In this document: piece after piece, positions 17,060 to 25,696 of the stretch
How positions within the stretch are numbered: the first letter of the stretch is position 1
Layout: each line of letters starts with the position of its first letter
From: DATFKA01 sp035268885
GTDB lineage: Bacteria > Bacteroidota > Bacteroidia > Chitinophagales > Saprospiraceae
Reading direction: 5' to 3'
Assembly (NCBI GenBank): GCA_035268885.1
Contig: DATFKA010000043.1
Location: forward strand, 58,826 to 122,825
DNA: 64,000 nucleotides
Made by a program: the position numbers and the translations under genes
Notes under the pieces: model-generated
Databases searched by the model: none
Seen by the model: the letters and a program-made list of their open reading frames with translations, nothing else
What the model was told of the DNA's origin: nothing

Positions 17060-20029
17060 ATGATGAAACTTAATTTAGACACAACACTTAAGTGGTTGTT
17101 GGTCTTGGTTGCGGTAGGGACATGGAACTTTGCCGTTGCTCAAACAACCATCAGTGGTACAGTTACGGACGCCGAGAACGGCGATCCACTCATCGGAGCG
17201 AATGTACTCGTGGTAGGAACATCATCGGGTGCCATAACGGACCTGGATGGTAACTACTCGATTTCAGTACCCGATGATGCCACTCAAATTGAATTTTCCT
17301 ACACGGGGTATACCTCCGAAACGGTAGACATTCCCGCCAGCGGTGGTCAATTGGACGTCCAACTGGAACAAGGTACTCAATTGGACGAGGTAGTAGTGAC
17401 TGGTTACGGTACGGCGAAAGCCAAAGAGGTAACCGGTTCGATTACTTCCGTAAAAGCGGAAGATTTTAACCAGGGTAACGTGAACGATGTCAACCAGCTC
17501 TTACAAGGTAAGGTAGCAGGTTTGGTCATTTCTCGTCCGGGGGCAGATCCTAATGGTGGATTTAATGTACGTCTGCGTGGTTTATCTTCGGTAGGTGCCA
17601 ACAACTCTCCGCTGGTTGTAATCGATGGGGTGTTAGGGGGAGACCTGAACTCCGTTGAGCCTCAGGATATTGCTTCTATCGATATTCTCCAGGATGGTTC
17701 TGCCGCAGCGATCTACGGTACGCGTGGTGCGGCCGGGGTAATCGTGGTAACGACCAAAAGAGGTAAGGCCGGAACTTCCCAGGTAGATTATACCGGACAA
17801 GTGACCTTTGAAACGCCGGCTCGTATCCTGGATGTACTAAGTGCTGAAGAATACCGCAATTGGCCCGTACCCGGTACAGATCTGGGGGGAAGCATTGACT
17901 GGTATGACGAACTAATGCAAACTGGTTTCTCTAATATCCACAACTTATCTCTAAGTGGGGGTAATGCACAAACCAGCTACCGGATTTCCGGAAACTACCG
18001 GGATGTAGAGGGTATTGCAAGAGAGACTGGCTTTAGCCGTCTAAACTTCCGTGGTAATTTGACCACTAGTGCACTGAATGATCGGCTAAAGATTCAAACA
18101 AACCTGGCGGCCAGTACTTCGGATCAAAACTTAGGTTTTAATGAAGCTTTCCGCTACGCAACGGTATTTAATCCGACTACCCCTTTTGTCCGGGATGTGG
18201 ATAACCCTGATTTTACGCAATTTGGGGGATACTATCAGCAGCAGTTGTTTGATTACTTCAACCCAGTGGCAATGATCGAACAGAATACGCGGGAGAATGA
18301 ACGTAAAACCGTAGCCTTCAATATTCGTGGTGACTATTCGCTGACGGATAATCTGACGGCTGGTTTATTCTATTCTACACAACGTGCAAATACAATCTTC
18401 GGGGAATACATTAGTAAATTCAGTTTTTCCCAGAGCGGAATTAACCGTAACGGTTTAGCACAAAGGAGAAATGACGAATCCCAAGATCAATTATTCCGTT
18501 TTGAGTTAAATTATAACAATGAATTTTCGAACGGAGTGAACTTTGGATTCCTTGCGGGTTATGAGTATCAGGATTTCGCCTTCCAGGGCTTTGGTGCTCA
18601 AGGGGGTAACTTCTTGACGGATGCCTTTACCTTCAATAATCTGGGATCTGCTCAGGACTTTGCCAATGGTTTAGGTAATGTATTCTCTTATAAGAACACT
18701 AATGTACTGGTCTCTTTCTTCGGACGGGCGACCTTGAATGTCAACGATACTTACTTTATGACCGCATCTCTGCGTCGGGATGGTTCGTCTCGCTTTGGTG
18801 CAGATAACAAGTGGGGATTATTCCCAGCTATTTCAGCCGGAGTGGATCTGGTGGAAGCAGTTGGTATCTCTGGCCTCGACCAGCTGAAATTCAGAGCTGG
18901 ATATGGGGTGACGGGTAACAACGTTAACCAATCTTTGTTATCCCTGCAGCGTTTTGGCCCGGCGGGTAACTTCTTCTTTAATGGTGCCTTTACCCCATCC
19001 TTCGGTCCGATTTCTAACCCGAATCCAAACTTGAAGTGGGAAACCAAAACCGACTTCAACATCGGATTTGATTTCGCTTTGTTAGATTACAAATTGACGG
19101 GTTCGGTAGAATACTATAACAGTACAACGGAAGATGGTATCTTTAACTTTAATGTACCCGTACCACCGAACTTATTCCCCACTACTTTCTTTAACGTAGG
19201 GGAGATTAATAACTCCGGTGTGGAGCTGACTTTGAGCTATCTGGTGGATTTGCCTAATGATAACTCCTGGACGGTCGCCTTTACGGGTAGCCGCTGGTTC
19301 GATCCTACGCTGGTATCCCTGACGGATGACGCTACCGGCGTATCACTGGGTGGTGTTCGGGATATTGGTAACCTGGGTTCTCCAGGTCAGAACGGTACGC
19401 CACTGGGACGTTTGGAAGAGGGGGCTCCTCTGGGGCAGCTTTGGGGTCTGGTCATTAATCCGGACAACCCGGTTGCTGAGGATGGTACCTGGAATTTTGT
19501 AGACGTGGATGGTGACGGCGTACAGGATGACCTCCTGGACAGAGCCGTTATTGGTACCGGTTTCCCTAAATATAACTTAGGTCTGAATAATACCTTCGCA
19601 CTGGGGAACTTTGATGTAAATATCTTTTTCCGTGGAGTATTAGGGCACGACATAGTGAATACCTTCCGGGCTTTTTACGAAGCGCCTGGTCAGATCAGTG
19701 CTTACAACGTACTGGCTAGCTCACGGGATATTGCCAATCTGGTAGATCAGCCGCAATTCTCCAGCCGTCACGTAGAAAGTGGTGATTTTGTTAGCTTAGA
19801 GCAAATGACCATTGGTTATACTTTTAATCAAAGTGCACTGCCTAACACATTCCGCAAGATCAGGGTTTTCTTTACTGGTCAAAACTTGTGGATGATCACG
19901 GGCTACCAGGGCGTTTCTCCTGAGCCACGTCTGGCGGATGGTGGTAACTCTTTACTACCAGGTATTGCCCGTCGGAATGAGTATTTCACAGCCACCGGAT
20001 TTACTTTCGGTGTTAATCTTGGATTTTAA
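17060..20029 (+). CDS. SusC/RagA-family TonB-linked outer-membrane transporter
   Basis: The protein has 989 residues. The signal peptide ends near residue 28 (FAVAQ). A carboxypeptidase-regulatory-like beta domain covers about 29-105 (ISGTVTDAENGDPLIGANV). The SusC signature DEVVVTGYG is near 110, the plug domain spans 115-235 (GKVAGLVISRPGADPNGGFN, RLRGLSSVG, YGTRGAAGVIVVTTKRGK), and a 22-strand beta-barrel with aromatic-rich strands runs to the C-terminus. The family imports oligosaccharides or peptides across the outer membrane with the SusD lid and TonB energy. The SusD gene starts 24 bases downstream. No ECF sigma/FecR pair lies beside it; the leader features upstream may supply its control. 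The substrate is unknown; nearby DUF1080 proteins hint at glycosides. Confidence 0.95.
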   Translation: MMKLNLDTTLKWLLVLVAVGTWNFAVAQTTISGTVTDAENGDPLIGANVLVVGTSSGAITDLDGNYSISVPDDATQIEFSYTGYTSETVDIPASGGQLDVQLEQGTQLDEVVVTGYGTAKAKEVTGSITSVKAEDFNQGNVNDVNQLLQGKVAGLVISRPGADPNGGFNVRLRGLSSVGANNSPLVVIDGVLGGDLNSVEPQDIASIDILQDGSAAAIYGTRGAAGVIVVTTKRGKAGTSQVDYTGQVTFETPARILDVLSAEEYRNWPVPGTDLGGSIDWYDELMQTGFSNIHNLSLSGGNAQTSYRISGNYRDVEGIARETGFSRLNFRGNLTTSALNDRLKIQTNLAASTSDQNLGFNEAFRYATVFNPTTPFVRDVDNPDFTQFGGYYQQQLFDYFNPVAMIEQNTRENERKTVAFNIRGDYSLTDNLTAGLFYSTQRANTIFGEYISKFSFSQSGINRNGLAQRRNDESQDQLFRFELNYNNEFSNGVNFGFLAGYEYQDFAFQGFGAQGGNFLTDAFTFNNLGSAQDFANGLGNVFSYKNTNVLVSFFGRATLNVNDTYFMTASLRRDGSSRFGADNKWGLFPAISAGVDLVEAVGISGLDQLKFRAGYGVTGNNVNQSLLSLQRFGPAGNFFFNGAFTPSFGPISNPNPNLKWETKTDFNIGFDFALLDYKLTGSVEYYNSTTEDGIFNFNVPVPPNLFPTTFFNVGEINNSGVELTLSYLVDLPNDNSWTVAFTGSRWFDPTLVSLTDDATGVSLGGVRDIGNLGSPGQNGTPLGRLEEGAPLGQLWGLVINPDNPVAEDGTWNFVDVDGDGVQDDLLDRAVIGTGFPKYNLGLNNTFALGNFDVNIFFRGVLGHDIVNTFRAFYEAPGQISAYNVLASSRDIANLVDQPQFSSRHVESGDFVSLEQMTIGYTFNQSALPNTFRKIRVFFTGQNLWMITGYQGVSPEPRLADGGNSLLPGIARRNEYFTATGFTFGVNLGF

Positions 20030-20053
20030 TAACTTTAGTAAACTACTTTGATA

Positions 20054-21619
20054 ATGAAGAAATTTAGTTTATATCTTAAAACTTTAATGGTGGCGCTTGG
20101 CTTCTTGATAGTCATGCCCGCCTGTACCGACCTGGAGGAAGAGGTCTTTGATGCGGTGACCGCGGATAACTTCTTCCAAACCGAGGAGGAGCTTATCTCG
20201 GCACTGGGTGCCGCTTATACATCCCTTTATGGCTACATGGGTAACACCAATATGTTCGGAGCTCAGGAAGTAACCGGAGATGCCGTAACGGTACCGACCA
20301 GAGGTCCCGACTGGGGTGACGGTGGTCACTGGGTGCGTCTGCATACCGGTAACTGGAATGCCGAGGATCCTACGGTAAACAGTACCTGGAATTTCCTTTT
20401 TGGCGGCGTCAACGCTTGTAACCGTTTGATCTTCCAGTTCGAAGAATTACAAAACCCGCTGACGGATCCCTTTATCGGTGAGTTGAGAGCCCTGCGAGGG
20501 ATTTACTACATGTGGTTGTTGGATATTTACGGCAACGTTCCTTTATCTACGGACTTTGCCGAAACAGACCCATTACCCAACTCATCCAGACAGGAGGTGT
20601 TCAACTTCGTAGAATCTGAGCTACTTACCGCCCTCGATGAAGTGACCGATGCCGTAGACCAATCTACTTACGGTCGGGTGAATAAGGATGTAGTTCACAT
20701 GGCATTGGCCAGACTGTATTTGAATGCGGAAGTATATACGGGCAATGCTCGTTGGTCAGAGGCCGCCGCACAAGCGAACGAAATAATCAATTCGGGATCT
20801 TATTCTATAGCGGCTGACTACTTTGCTTCCTTCAATGCTGATAATAGTGGCTCTCCGGAGATGATCTGGGCCATTCCTTACGATGAGGTGTTTGCACAAG
20901 GCTTCAACGTACATATGATGTCTTTGAGTTACTTGCATCAGGAGACTTATCAGTTGGCTGCCCAGCCCTGGAATGGTTTCTGTGCTATGGAAGACTTTTT
21001 CAACCTATACGACGATGGCGATTTGAGAAGAGGCCAACCCGGAACGGAAGATGGTCCATCGGCCGTACGCGGAAGCTTCCTATGGGGAGCGCAGTGGGAT
21101 ATTTCTGGTAATAAGCGCCTAGTCGATGATGGTACGCTGGCATCGGGTGTGGATCCAGATGGCCCTCCATTTACGATTCGTCCTTTCATCAATGAATTGC
21201 AACCAGAAGCCTGGCGTGAGGCCGGCGCCCGAATTGTTAAGTTTGAAATTGAAGTCGGTGCCCAGCCCAATCTGAATACTGATTTTCCTATTTTCCGTTA
21301 TGCGGATGTGTTGTTAATTCGCGCCGAAGCACTGTGGAGGCAGGATAATGGTAGTCAGGAAGCGCTGGATCTGGTCAATCAACTTAGAGAGCGGGCTGGA
21401 GTGGATGCTTTCACGGAATTAACGGAAGAGAGTTTACTCGCCGAGCGTGGTCGTGAAATGTTTGCAGAAACAACTCGTCGTTCTGATCTGATTCGTTTTG
21501 GTAAGTTCCAAGACGAATGGTGGGAAAGACCAGCACAGCCTGAGTTCAAGGAGATCTTCCCGATTCCTCGTCAGCAGCTGGATGCTAATTCCAATCTGCA
21601 GCAGAACCCTGGGTACTAA
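20054..21619 (+). CDS. SusD/RagB-family surface lipoprotein
   Basis: The protein has 521 residues with ATG at 20054 (an in-frame TTG lies two codons earlier). The lipobox ends in C24 or nearby (VMPACTD). The SusD fold is shown by the N-terminal DAVTADNFFQTEEEL segment, the helix ALGAAYTSLYGY, the TPR-like LRALRGIYYMWLLDIYGNVP motif that is typical of the family, the RVNKDVVHMALARLYLN helix, and the C-terminal NQLRERAGV...LLAERGREMFAETTRRSDLIRFGKF signature. SusD proteins are substrate-binding lids on SusC. The gene is 24 bases from SusC and followed by a terminator, so the operon is these two genes. Confidence 0.95.
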   Translation: MKKFSLYLKTLMVALGFLIVMPACTDLEEEVFDAVTADNFFQTEEELISALGAAYTSLYGYMGNTNMFGAQEVTGDAVTVPTRGPDWGDGGHWVRLHTGNWNAEDPTVNSTWNFLFGGVNACNRLIFQFEELQNPLTDPFIGELRALRGIYYMWLLDIYGNVPLSTDFAETDPLPNSSRQEVFNFVESELLTALDEVTDAVDQSTYGRVNKDVVHMALARLYLNAEVYTGNARWSEAAAQANEIINSGSYSIAADYFASFNADNSGSPEMIWAIPYDEVFAQGFNVHMMSLSYLHQETYQLAAQPWNGFCAMEDFFNLYDDGDLRRGQPGTEDGPSAVRGSFLWGAQWDISGNKRLVDDGTLASGVDPDGPPFTIRPFINELQPEAWREAGARIVKFEIEVGAQPNLNTDFPIFRYADVLLIRAEALWRQDNGSQEALDLVNQLRERAGVDAFTELTEESLLAERGREMFAETTRRSDLIRFGKFQDEWWERPAQPEFKEIFPIPRQQLDANSNLQQNPGY

Positions 21620-21672
21620 TCTATTCCTCGGTTAATTGGATATTTGGCGCCAAGCCATTAAACTTACATTAT

Positions 21673-21706
21673 AAGACCCGTGTTGATTACGATTAACACG
21701 GGTCTT
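21673..21706 (+). terminator. Terminator after susD homologue
   Basis: A perfect 12-bp stem (AAGACCCGTGTT / AACACGGGTCTT) with a 10-base loop lies 54 bases after the SusD stop. There is no long T-run, as is often the case in Bacteroidota. Confidence 0.75.
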
Positions 21707-21805
21707 CTTGTGGTGGGTTTAGATTTGGATTTAAAGTGGATCTATTTCCATCTCTCTGGTCCCTTTTCTAAGCAGGGGGGATTGGTTTGAGCTCAGAACG
21801 AAAAA

Positions 21806-21990
21806 GTCCCCCTTATCAAGGAGGCTACGGGGGATGAAAGGGGTAAAACTAGGTTTCTTGGAGGATGTTTTCTTGCTAGTAAGAACAAACATCCCCCTGC
21901 ACCCCCTTCGAAGGGGGACATTTTGATTCTGCAGATAGAGTAATTTTAGAACCCATCAACTCTGCTTCGAAGGGAGATTCAGGGGGGATA
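21806..21990. repeat. Intergenic inverted-repeat family, three ~30-bp units
   Basis: Unit 1 (21806-21836, GTCCCCCTTATCAAGG...GGGGGATG) and unit 2 (21890-21919), read on the opposite strand (GTCCCCCTTCGAAGGGGG...GGGGGATG), are near-identical in inverted orientation. A degenerate third unit lies at 21962-21990 (CTTCGAAGGGAG...GGGGGGATA), and a short related GCAGGGGGGATTGG string at 21772-21785. G/C-rich runs stand out from the AT-rich surroundings. It looks like a dispersed non-coding repeat able to fold as a long hairpin. The rest of the 474-base gap (21620-22093) holds the terminator only. Confidence 0.7.
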
Positions 21991-22093
21991 AGGTAAATCA
22001 TCATCTTAAAAAAGATAAGCAATCGAAAGAACTCATTTTGAACCTGAATTTCGCATCAATGGGTTTTTGAATTAGTTAATTGAAATTAATTTT

Positions 22094-22675
22094 ATGCAGA
22101 TCAGATATTTATTGTTTGGGATAATAGTTATCGTACTTATGGCCTGTCAAACCAGGCCCAAAACTTACGAAGCCTGGGTAGACCAGGAATTGGCAAAAAA
22201 AGAGCGGTTCGACTCCCTCTTTTTGGGTATCCATTTTCAGATGTCTGCCAAGAATTTCTATACGCATTGCTGGAATTTGAATAAGCAGGGACTATTAATG
22301 GATGGAAATGGGAACGCAACGGCACGGTACCGCCTGGAAACCGAACTGGAATATCCCGCCGATTTTGAGTTTTACCCCAGGTTTGAAGCTGGTAAGATTG
22401 TGGCTATGCCCGCTTTTGTGGAGTACGATGCCTGGGCTCCCTGGAATAAAGAACTATCGGCGGAAAATCGAATTGAAGAGGTACGTAGCTTATTGGAAGA
22501 TTGGTACGGTATTAGCTTCCGTCCCGTCAAGCCCAGCCTACCGTTCACCAAAGCCTACTTAAATATCGAAGGCAATCGAAAAATTTTGCTTTTTTATGAA
22601 TTCGAGAACCGGGTAAATATTCTTTATACTGATCTGACGGCAATAGAGGATCAACCCAATGAGTTATTGAACTAA
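22094..22675 (+). CDS. Hypothetical lipoprotein
   Basis: The protein has 193 residues. The signal peptide carries a lipobox ending at C18 (IVLMAC), so the product is a membrane-anchored lipoprotein. The mature part is charged and aromatic-rich (GIHFQMSAKNFYTHCWNLNK; EYPADFEFYPRFEAGKIV; LLEDWYGISFRP), with no repeated domain, no catalytic motif and no transmembrane helix. I do not recognise a family. It stands alone: upstream is a repeat-filled gap, and a separate promoter precedes the next gene. Its codon use resembles its neighbours. Confidence 0.75.
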   Translation: MQIRYLLFGIIVIVLMACQTRPKTYEAWVDQELAKKERFDSLFLGIHFQMSAKNFYTHCWNLNKQGLLMDGNGNATARYRLETELEYPADFEFYPRFEAGKIVAMPAFVEYDAWAPWNKELSAENRIEEVRSLLEDWYGISFRPVKPSLPFTKAYLNIEGNRKILLFYEFENRVNILYTDLTAIEDQPNELLN

Positions 22676-22708
22676 ACTTATACATAATATCGACCACTTG
22701 CTTAGCAC

Positions 22709-22740
22709 TTGTATTCATTCCGAAATTATGTTTATGTTTG
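22709..22740 (+). promoter_or_regulatory. Promoter for the haloperoxidase/SLC13/M20 operon
   Basis: TTG (22709-22711), 21 bases, then TATGTTTG (22733-22740) fit the Bacteroidota sigma consensus TTG/TAnnTTTG. It is followed by a short hairpin in the transcribed leader. Confidence 0.6.
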
Positions 22741-22746
22741 CAAATT

Positions 22747-22770
22747 AAAGAGCCATTATGTAAGCTCTTT
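22747..22770 (+). promoter_or_regulatory. Leader hairpin just after the promoter
   Basis: A perfect 7-bp inverted repeat (AAAGAGC / GCTCTTT) with a 10-base loop begins about 7 bases after the -7 box, near the expected transcription start. It may stabilise the 5' end of the mRNA or act as an operator. Confidence 0.4.
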
Positions 22771-22847
22771 TACCATAAATTAAACCTGAATTCCCCGCAT
22801 GTAATCATCTGAAATGGTAATTTGTTAGCGATTTAAAAACATATGTG

Positions 22848-24185
22848 ATGAAAATTTGGAAAGGAATTGCACTCAGCCTATTGCTGGGCGTATTACTGGG
22901 GAGCTGTGAAAGTACAAACCCTGACTATCAGGAGGAAGTGAAGGACGCCGACTATTTTCACCAGGCCATGCAGCAGCTGACGGACGTGATTGTACACGAT
23001 ATTTTTTCGCCTCCGGTAGCGAGCCGCATTTACGCTTATCCCAGTATCGCCGCTTACGAAGTGATGGTCCAGGACAAAACCAACAACTATCAAAGCCTGT
23101 CTGGCCAATTGAACGAATTTACGGAAGTGCCCGCGGCCGACCCTAATCAGGAATATTGCTATCCGCTGGCTAGTTTGCACGCTTTCTTAACGGTGGGTAA
23201 ATCCCTGATTTTTTCAGAGAATATGATCGATACCTTTGAGACTCGACTTTATAAGGAATTAAAGGACATTGGTATTCCTAATCAGGTGTACCAGCGATCT
23301 ATGGCTTATGGCAAAGAGGTGGCTGACCACATTTTGGCTTACTCCGGCACCGATTCGTACAAAGAGACGCGTACTTATCCCAAGTTCACTTTCAATGATG
23401 AGCCGGATCGCTGGCAACCCACGCCACCGGATTATATGGATGGTATCGAGCCGCACTGGCGAAGTATTCGGCCCTTTGTACTGGAGTCGCCCAAACAATT
23501 TGTGCCACCGCCCCCAACGCCATTTGATATGGATAAGAACAGTCAGTTCTACAAAGAACTAATGGAAGTATATACCGCTCTGGAAGCAGAAGACAAAGAA
23601 GAGCGCCTTGAGATTGCGCAATTCTGGGATTGTAACCCCTACGTTTCCCACCACACGGGTCACGTGATGTTTGCTACCAAAAAAATTACGCCCGGTGGAC
23701 ACTGGATCGGCATTGTGAAGGTCGCCAGTAAGAAAGCGGACGCCGGCTTTATGAAGACGATTGAAGCCTACACATTAACTTCTATCGCGCTTTTTGATGC
23801 TTTCATTAGTTGTTGGGATGAAAAATACCGTTCTAACCTAATCCGCCCGGAGACGGTGATCAATCGCGAACTGGATGACGAATGGCGCCCGGCGCTGCAG
23901 ACCCCACCTTTTCCGGAGTATACGAGTGGCCATTCGGTTATTTCCCGTGCTGCTGCCGTTGCTTTAACCTCCATTTACGGAGATGGTTTTTCTTTTGAAG
24001 ATACGACGGAGCAAGCTTATGGCCTGCCCGTACGTTCTTATAATTCCTTTTTCCACGCTTCGGACGAGGCGGCGGTCAGCCGTCTGTACGGTGGTATTCA
24101 CTATCGCCCTGCCATTGATTACGGGGTGGAGCAGGGAGAGAAAGTGGGGAAATTCATTATCGAACAGCTTGAAATGCAGCCTTAA
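22848..24185 (+). CDS. Vanadium-dependent haloperoxidase/PAP2-superfamily lipoprotein
   Basis: The protein has 445 residues from ATG at 22848 (a GTG lies one codon earlier). The lipobox ends in Cys (VLLGSC). The all-helical C-terminal half carries the three vanadate/phosphate-binding blocks of the superfamily: KYRSNLIRP, PEYTSGHSV and SRLYGGIHYRPAID. They supply Lys/Arg, Ser-Gly-His and Arg-His ligands. Members either oxidise halides with H2O2 or act as acid phosphatases; the bacterial lipoprotein clade is mostly uncharacterised. The next gene, an SLC13-type transporter, begins directly at the following base, so the two are co-translated. The shared operon with a carboxylate transporter and an M20 hydrolase does not point clearly to halogenation. 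Confidence 0.85.
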   Translation: MKIWKGIALSLLLGVLLGSCESTNPDYQEEVKDADYFHQAMQQLTDVIVHDIFSPPVASRIYAYPSIAAYEVMVQDKTNNYQSLSGQLNEFTEVPAADPNQEYCYPLASLHAFLTVGKSLIFSENMIDTFETRLYKELKDIGIPNQVYQRSMAYGKEVADHILAYSGTDSYKETRTYPKFTFNDEPDRWQPTPPDYMDGIEPHWRSIRPFVLESPKQFVPPPPTPFDMDKNSQFYKELMEVYTALEAEDKEERLEIAQFWDCNPYVSHHTGHVMFATKKITPGGHWIGIVKVASKKADAGFMKTIEAYTLTSIALFDAFISCWDEKYRSNLIRPETVINRELDDEWRPALQTPPFPEYTSGHSVISRAAAVALTSIYGDGFSFEDTTEQAYGLPVRSYNSFFHASDEAAVSRLYGGIHYRPAIDYGVEQGEKVGKFIIEQLEMQP

Positions 24186-25679
24186 ATGGGAGCACTATCC
24201 GCAAAAAAGATCGGGCTGGTCTTAGGACCAGCTATTTTTTTAATCTTATTATTGCTACCCAATCCTCCAGGCCTCAACCCTGAAGCCTGGAAAGTACTGG
24301 CCGTGGCTGCGCTGATGCTGACTTGGTGGGTGACGGAGGCCGTACCGCTGGCCGTGGCGGCTATTCTGCCCCTGGTTTTACTCCCGCTATTAGCCATACA
24401 ACCGATCAATGATCGGGGATATCCCGCGGGGATTGATGAGGCCCTGGGGATGGGTGATGTATCGCCGCCCTACGCCAGTCCGATTGTTTTCCTGTTTATG
24501 GGCGGTTTTATGATTGCCTTGGCTATGGAGCGCTGGGGCTTACACCGGCGCATTGCCCTGAATATTGTAAAGCTCACCGGGACCAATGCCGATGGTATCT
24601 TATTGGGTTTTATGCTGGCGACGGCAGCATTGAGTATGTGGATTAGCAATACGGCGACAACCGTACTGATGCTACCCATTGCCCTGTCTGTAATTAATCT
24701 TTTGCTTGACGATCAAGAGGAAATTGAGGATAAGGGAATGCGCAATTTTGCCCTGAGCATGATGCTGGGTATTGCTTACGCCGCTAATATTGGCGGTACG
24801 GCTACCATTATTGGTACCCCGCCCAATGTCGTTTTTGCCGGGATTATGGAAGAGCAATTCGGGGTGCAGGTTAGTTTTGCGCAATGGATTGTTTTTGGTT
24901 TACCGTTTGCTCTCCTACTGTTGGGCGTGACTTTCTTTTTTATTGTGAAGATCTTACATCCTAATCGCCTGGGAGAATTCGAAGGAGCACAGGAAATCAT
25001 TACCCGGGAAGTAGACCGCCTGGGACCAATTTCTACCGGGGAAAAGCGTACCCTGGTCATCTTTTTATTGACGGCTATCCTCTGGATTTTCAGGGTGCCC
25101 GTTTCTAATTTATTGCCCGCCGGGGTTGACTTATCCGACGCGGGGATCGCCATGTTTGCCACGGTACTGCTCTTTATTGTTCCGGTTGACTTTGGTAAAA
25201 ATCAATTTGTACTGGCCTGGCGGGATACTGAAAAGCTTCCCTGGGGTATCTTACTCCTCTTCGGGGGTGGACTCAGTCTGGCGGGCGCGCTGAATGATAC
25301 GGGCCTAATCAAACTCATTGGGGATCAGTTCTCTAATATGGGCGAAGCTAGTTTTTTGATTATTCTGGGCTTGGCGGCAGTTTCCTTATTCCTGACTGAG
25401 ATTATATCAAACGTGGCGCTGGTGTTGGTGTTTTTACCAGTGGTGGGGGCTATAGCCCTGGGTGCTGATCTGAATTTATTACAGGTTTGTATTCCGGTGA
25501 CCCTGGCCGCTAGTTGCGCCTTTATGCTGCCCATGTCTACGCCACCCAATGCAATTGTTTTTGCCAGTGGCCATCTGAAGGTGAGTCAAATGGTCAGGGC
25601 GGGACTAATCCTGAATATCATTACCATCTTGATGGTTGGCGTATTATCTAAATGGATTCTGCCGATTTTATTCAACTAA
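24186..25679 (+). CDS. SLC13/DASS-family sodium-coupled anion (dicarboxylate) transporter
   Basis: The protein has 497 residues and about 11-12 transmembrane segments. Both re-entrant signature motifs are visible: SNTATTVLMLPIAL with GGTATIIGTPPNVVF in the first half, and TEIISNVALVLVFLPVVGA with MSTPPNAIVFASGH in the second. These SNT and TPPN loops bind Na+ and the carboxylate substrate in the divalent-anion/Na+ symporter family. Likely substrates are C4-dicarboxylates, but citrate or sulfate cannot be excluded. The start is directly at the end of the haloperoxidase gene, and the true start of the M20 gene is 17 bases downstream, so all three form one operon. Confidence 0.93.
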   Translation: MGALSAKKIGLVLGPAIFLILLLLPNPPGLNPEAWKVLAVAALMLTWWVTEAVPLAVAAILPLVLLPLLAIQPINDRGYPAGIDEALGMGDVSPPYASPIVFLFMGGFMIALAMERWGLHRRIALNIVKLTGTNADGILLGFMLATAALSMWISNTATTVLMLPIALSVINLLLDDQEEIEDKGMRNFALSMMLGIAYAANIGGTATIIGTPPNVVFAGIMEEQFGVQVSFAQWIVFGLPFALLLLGVTFFFIVKILHPNRLGEFEGAQEIITREVDRLGPISTGEKRTLVIFLLTAILWIFRVPVSNLLPAGVDLSDAGIAMFATVLLFIVPVDFGKNQFVLAWRDTEKLPWGILLLFGGGLSLAGALNDTGLIKLIGDQFSNMGEASFLIILGLAAVSLFLTEIISNVALVLVFLPVVGAIALGADLNLLQVCIPVTLAASCAFMLPMSTPPNAIVFASGHLKVSQMVRAGLILNIITILMVGVLSKWILPILFN

Positions 25680-25696
25680 ACCACCAAACCTGCCCT

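Noticed and set aside
25652..25696. N-terminal extension of the M20 hydrolase from ATG 25652
   Set aside because: The extra 15 residues overlap the last codons of the transporter gene and precede the normal family N-terminus, which starts at ATG 25697.
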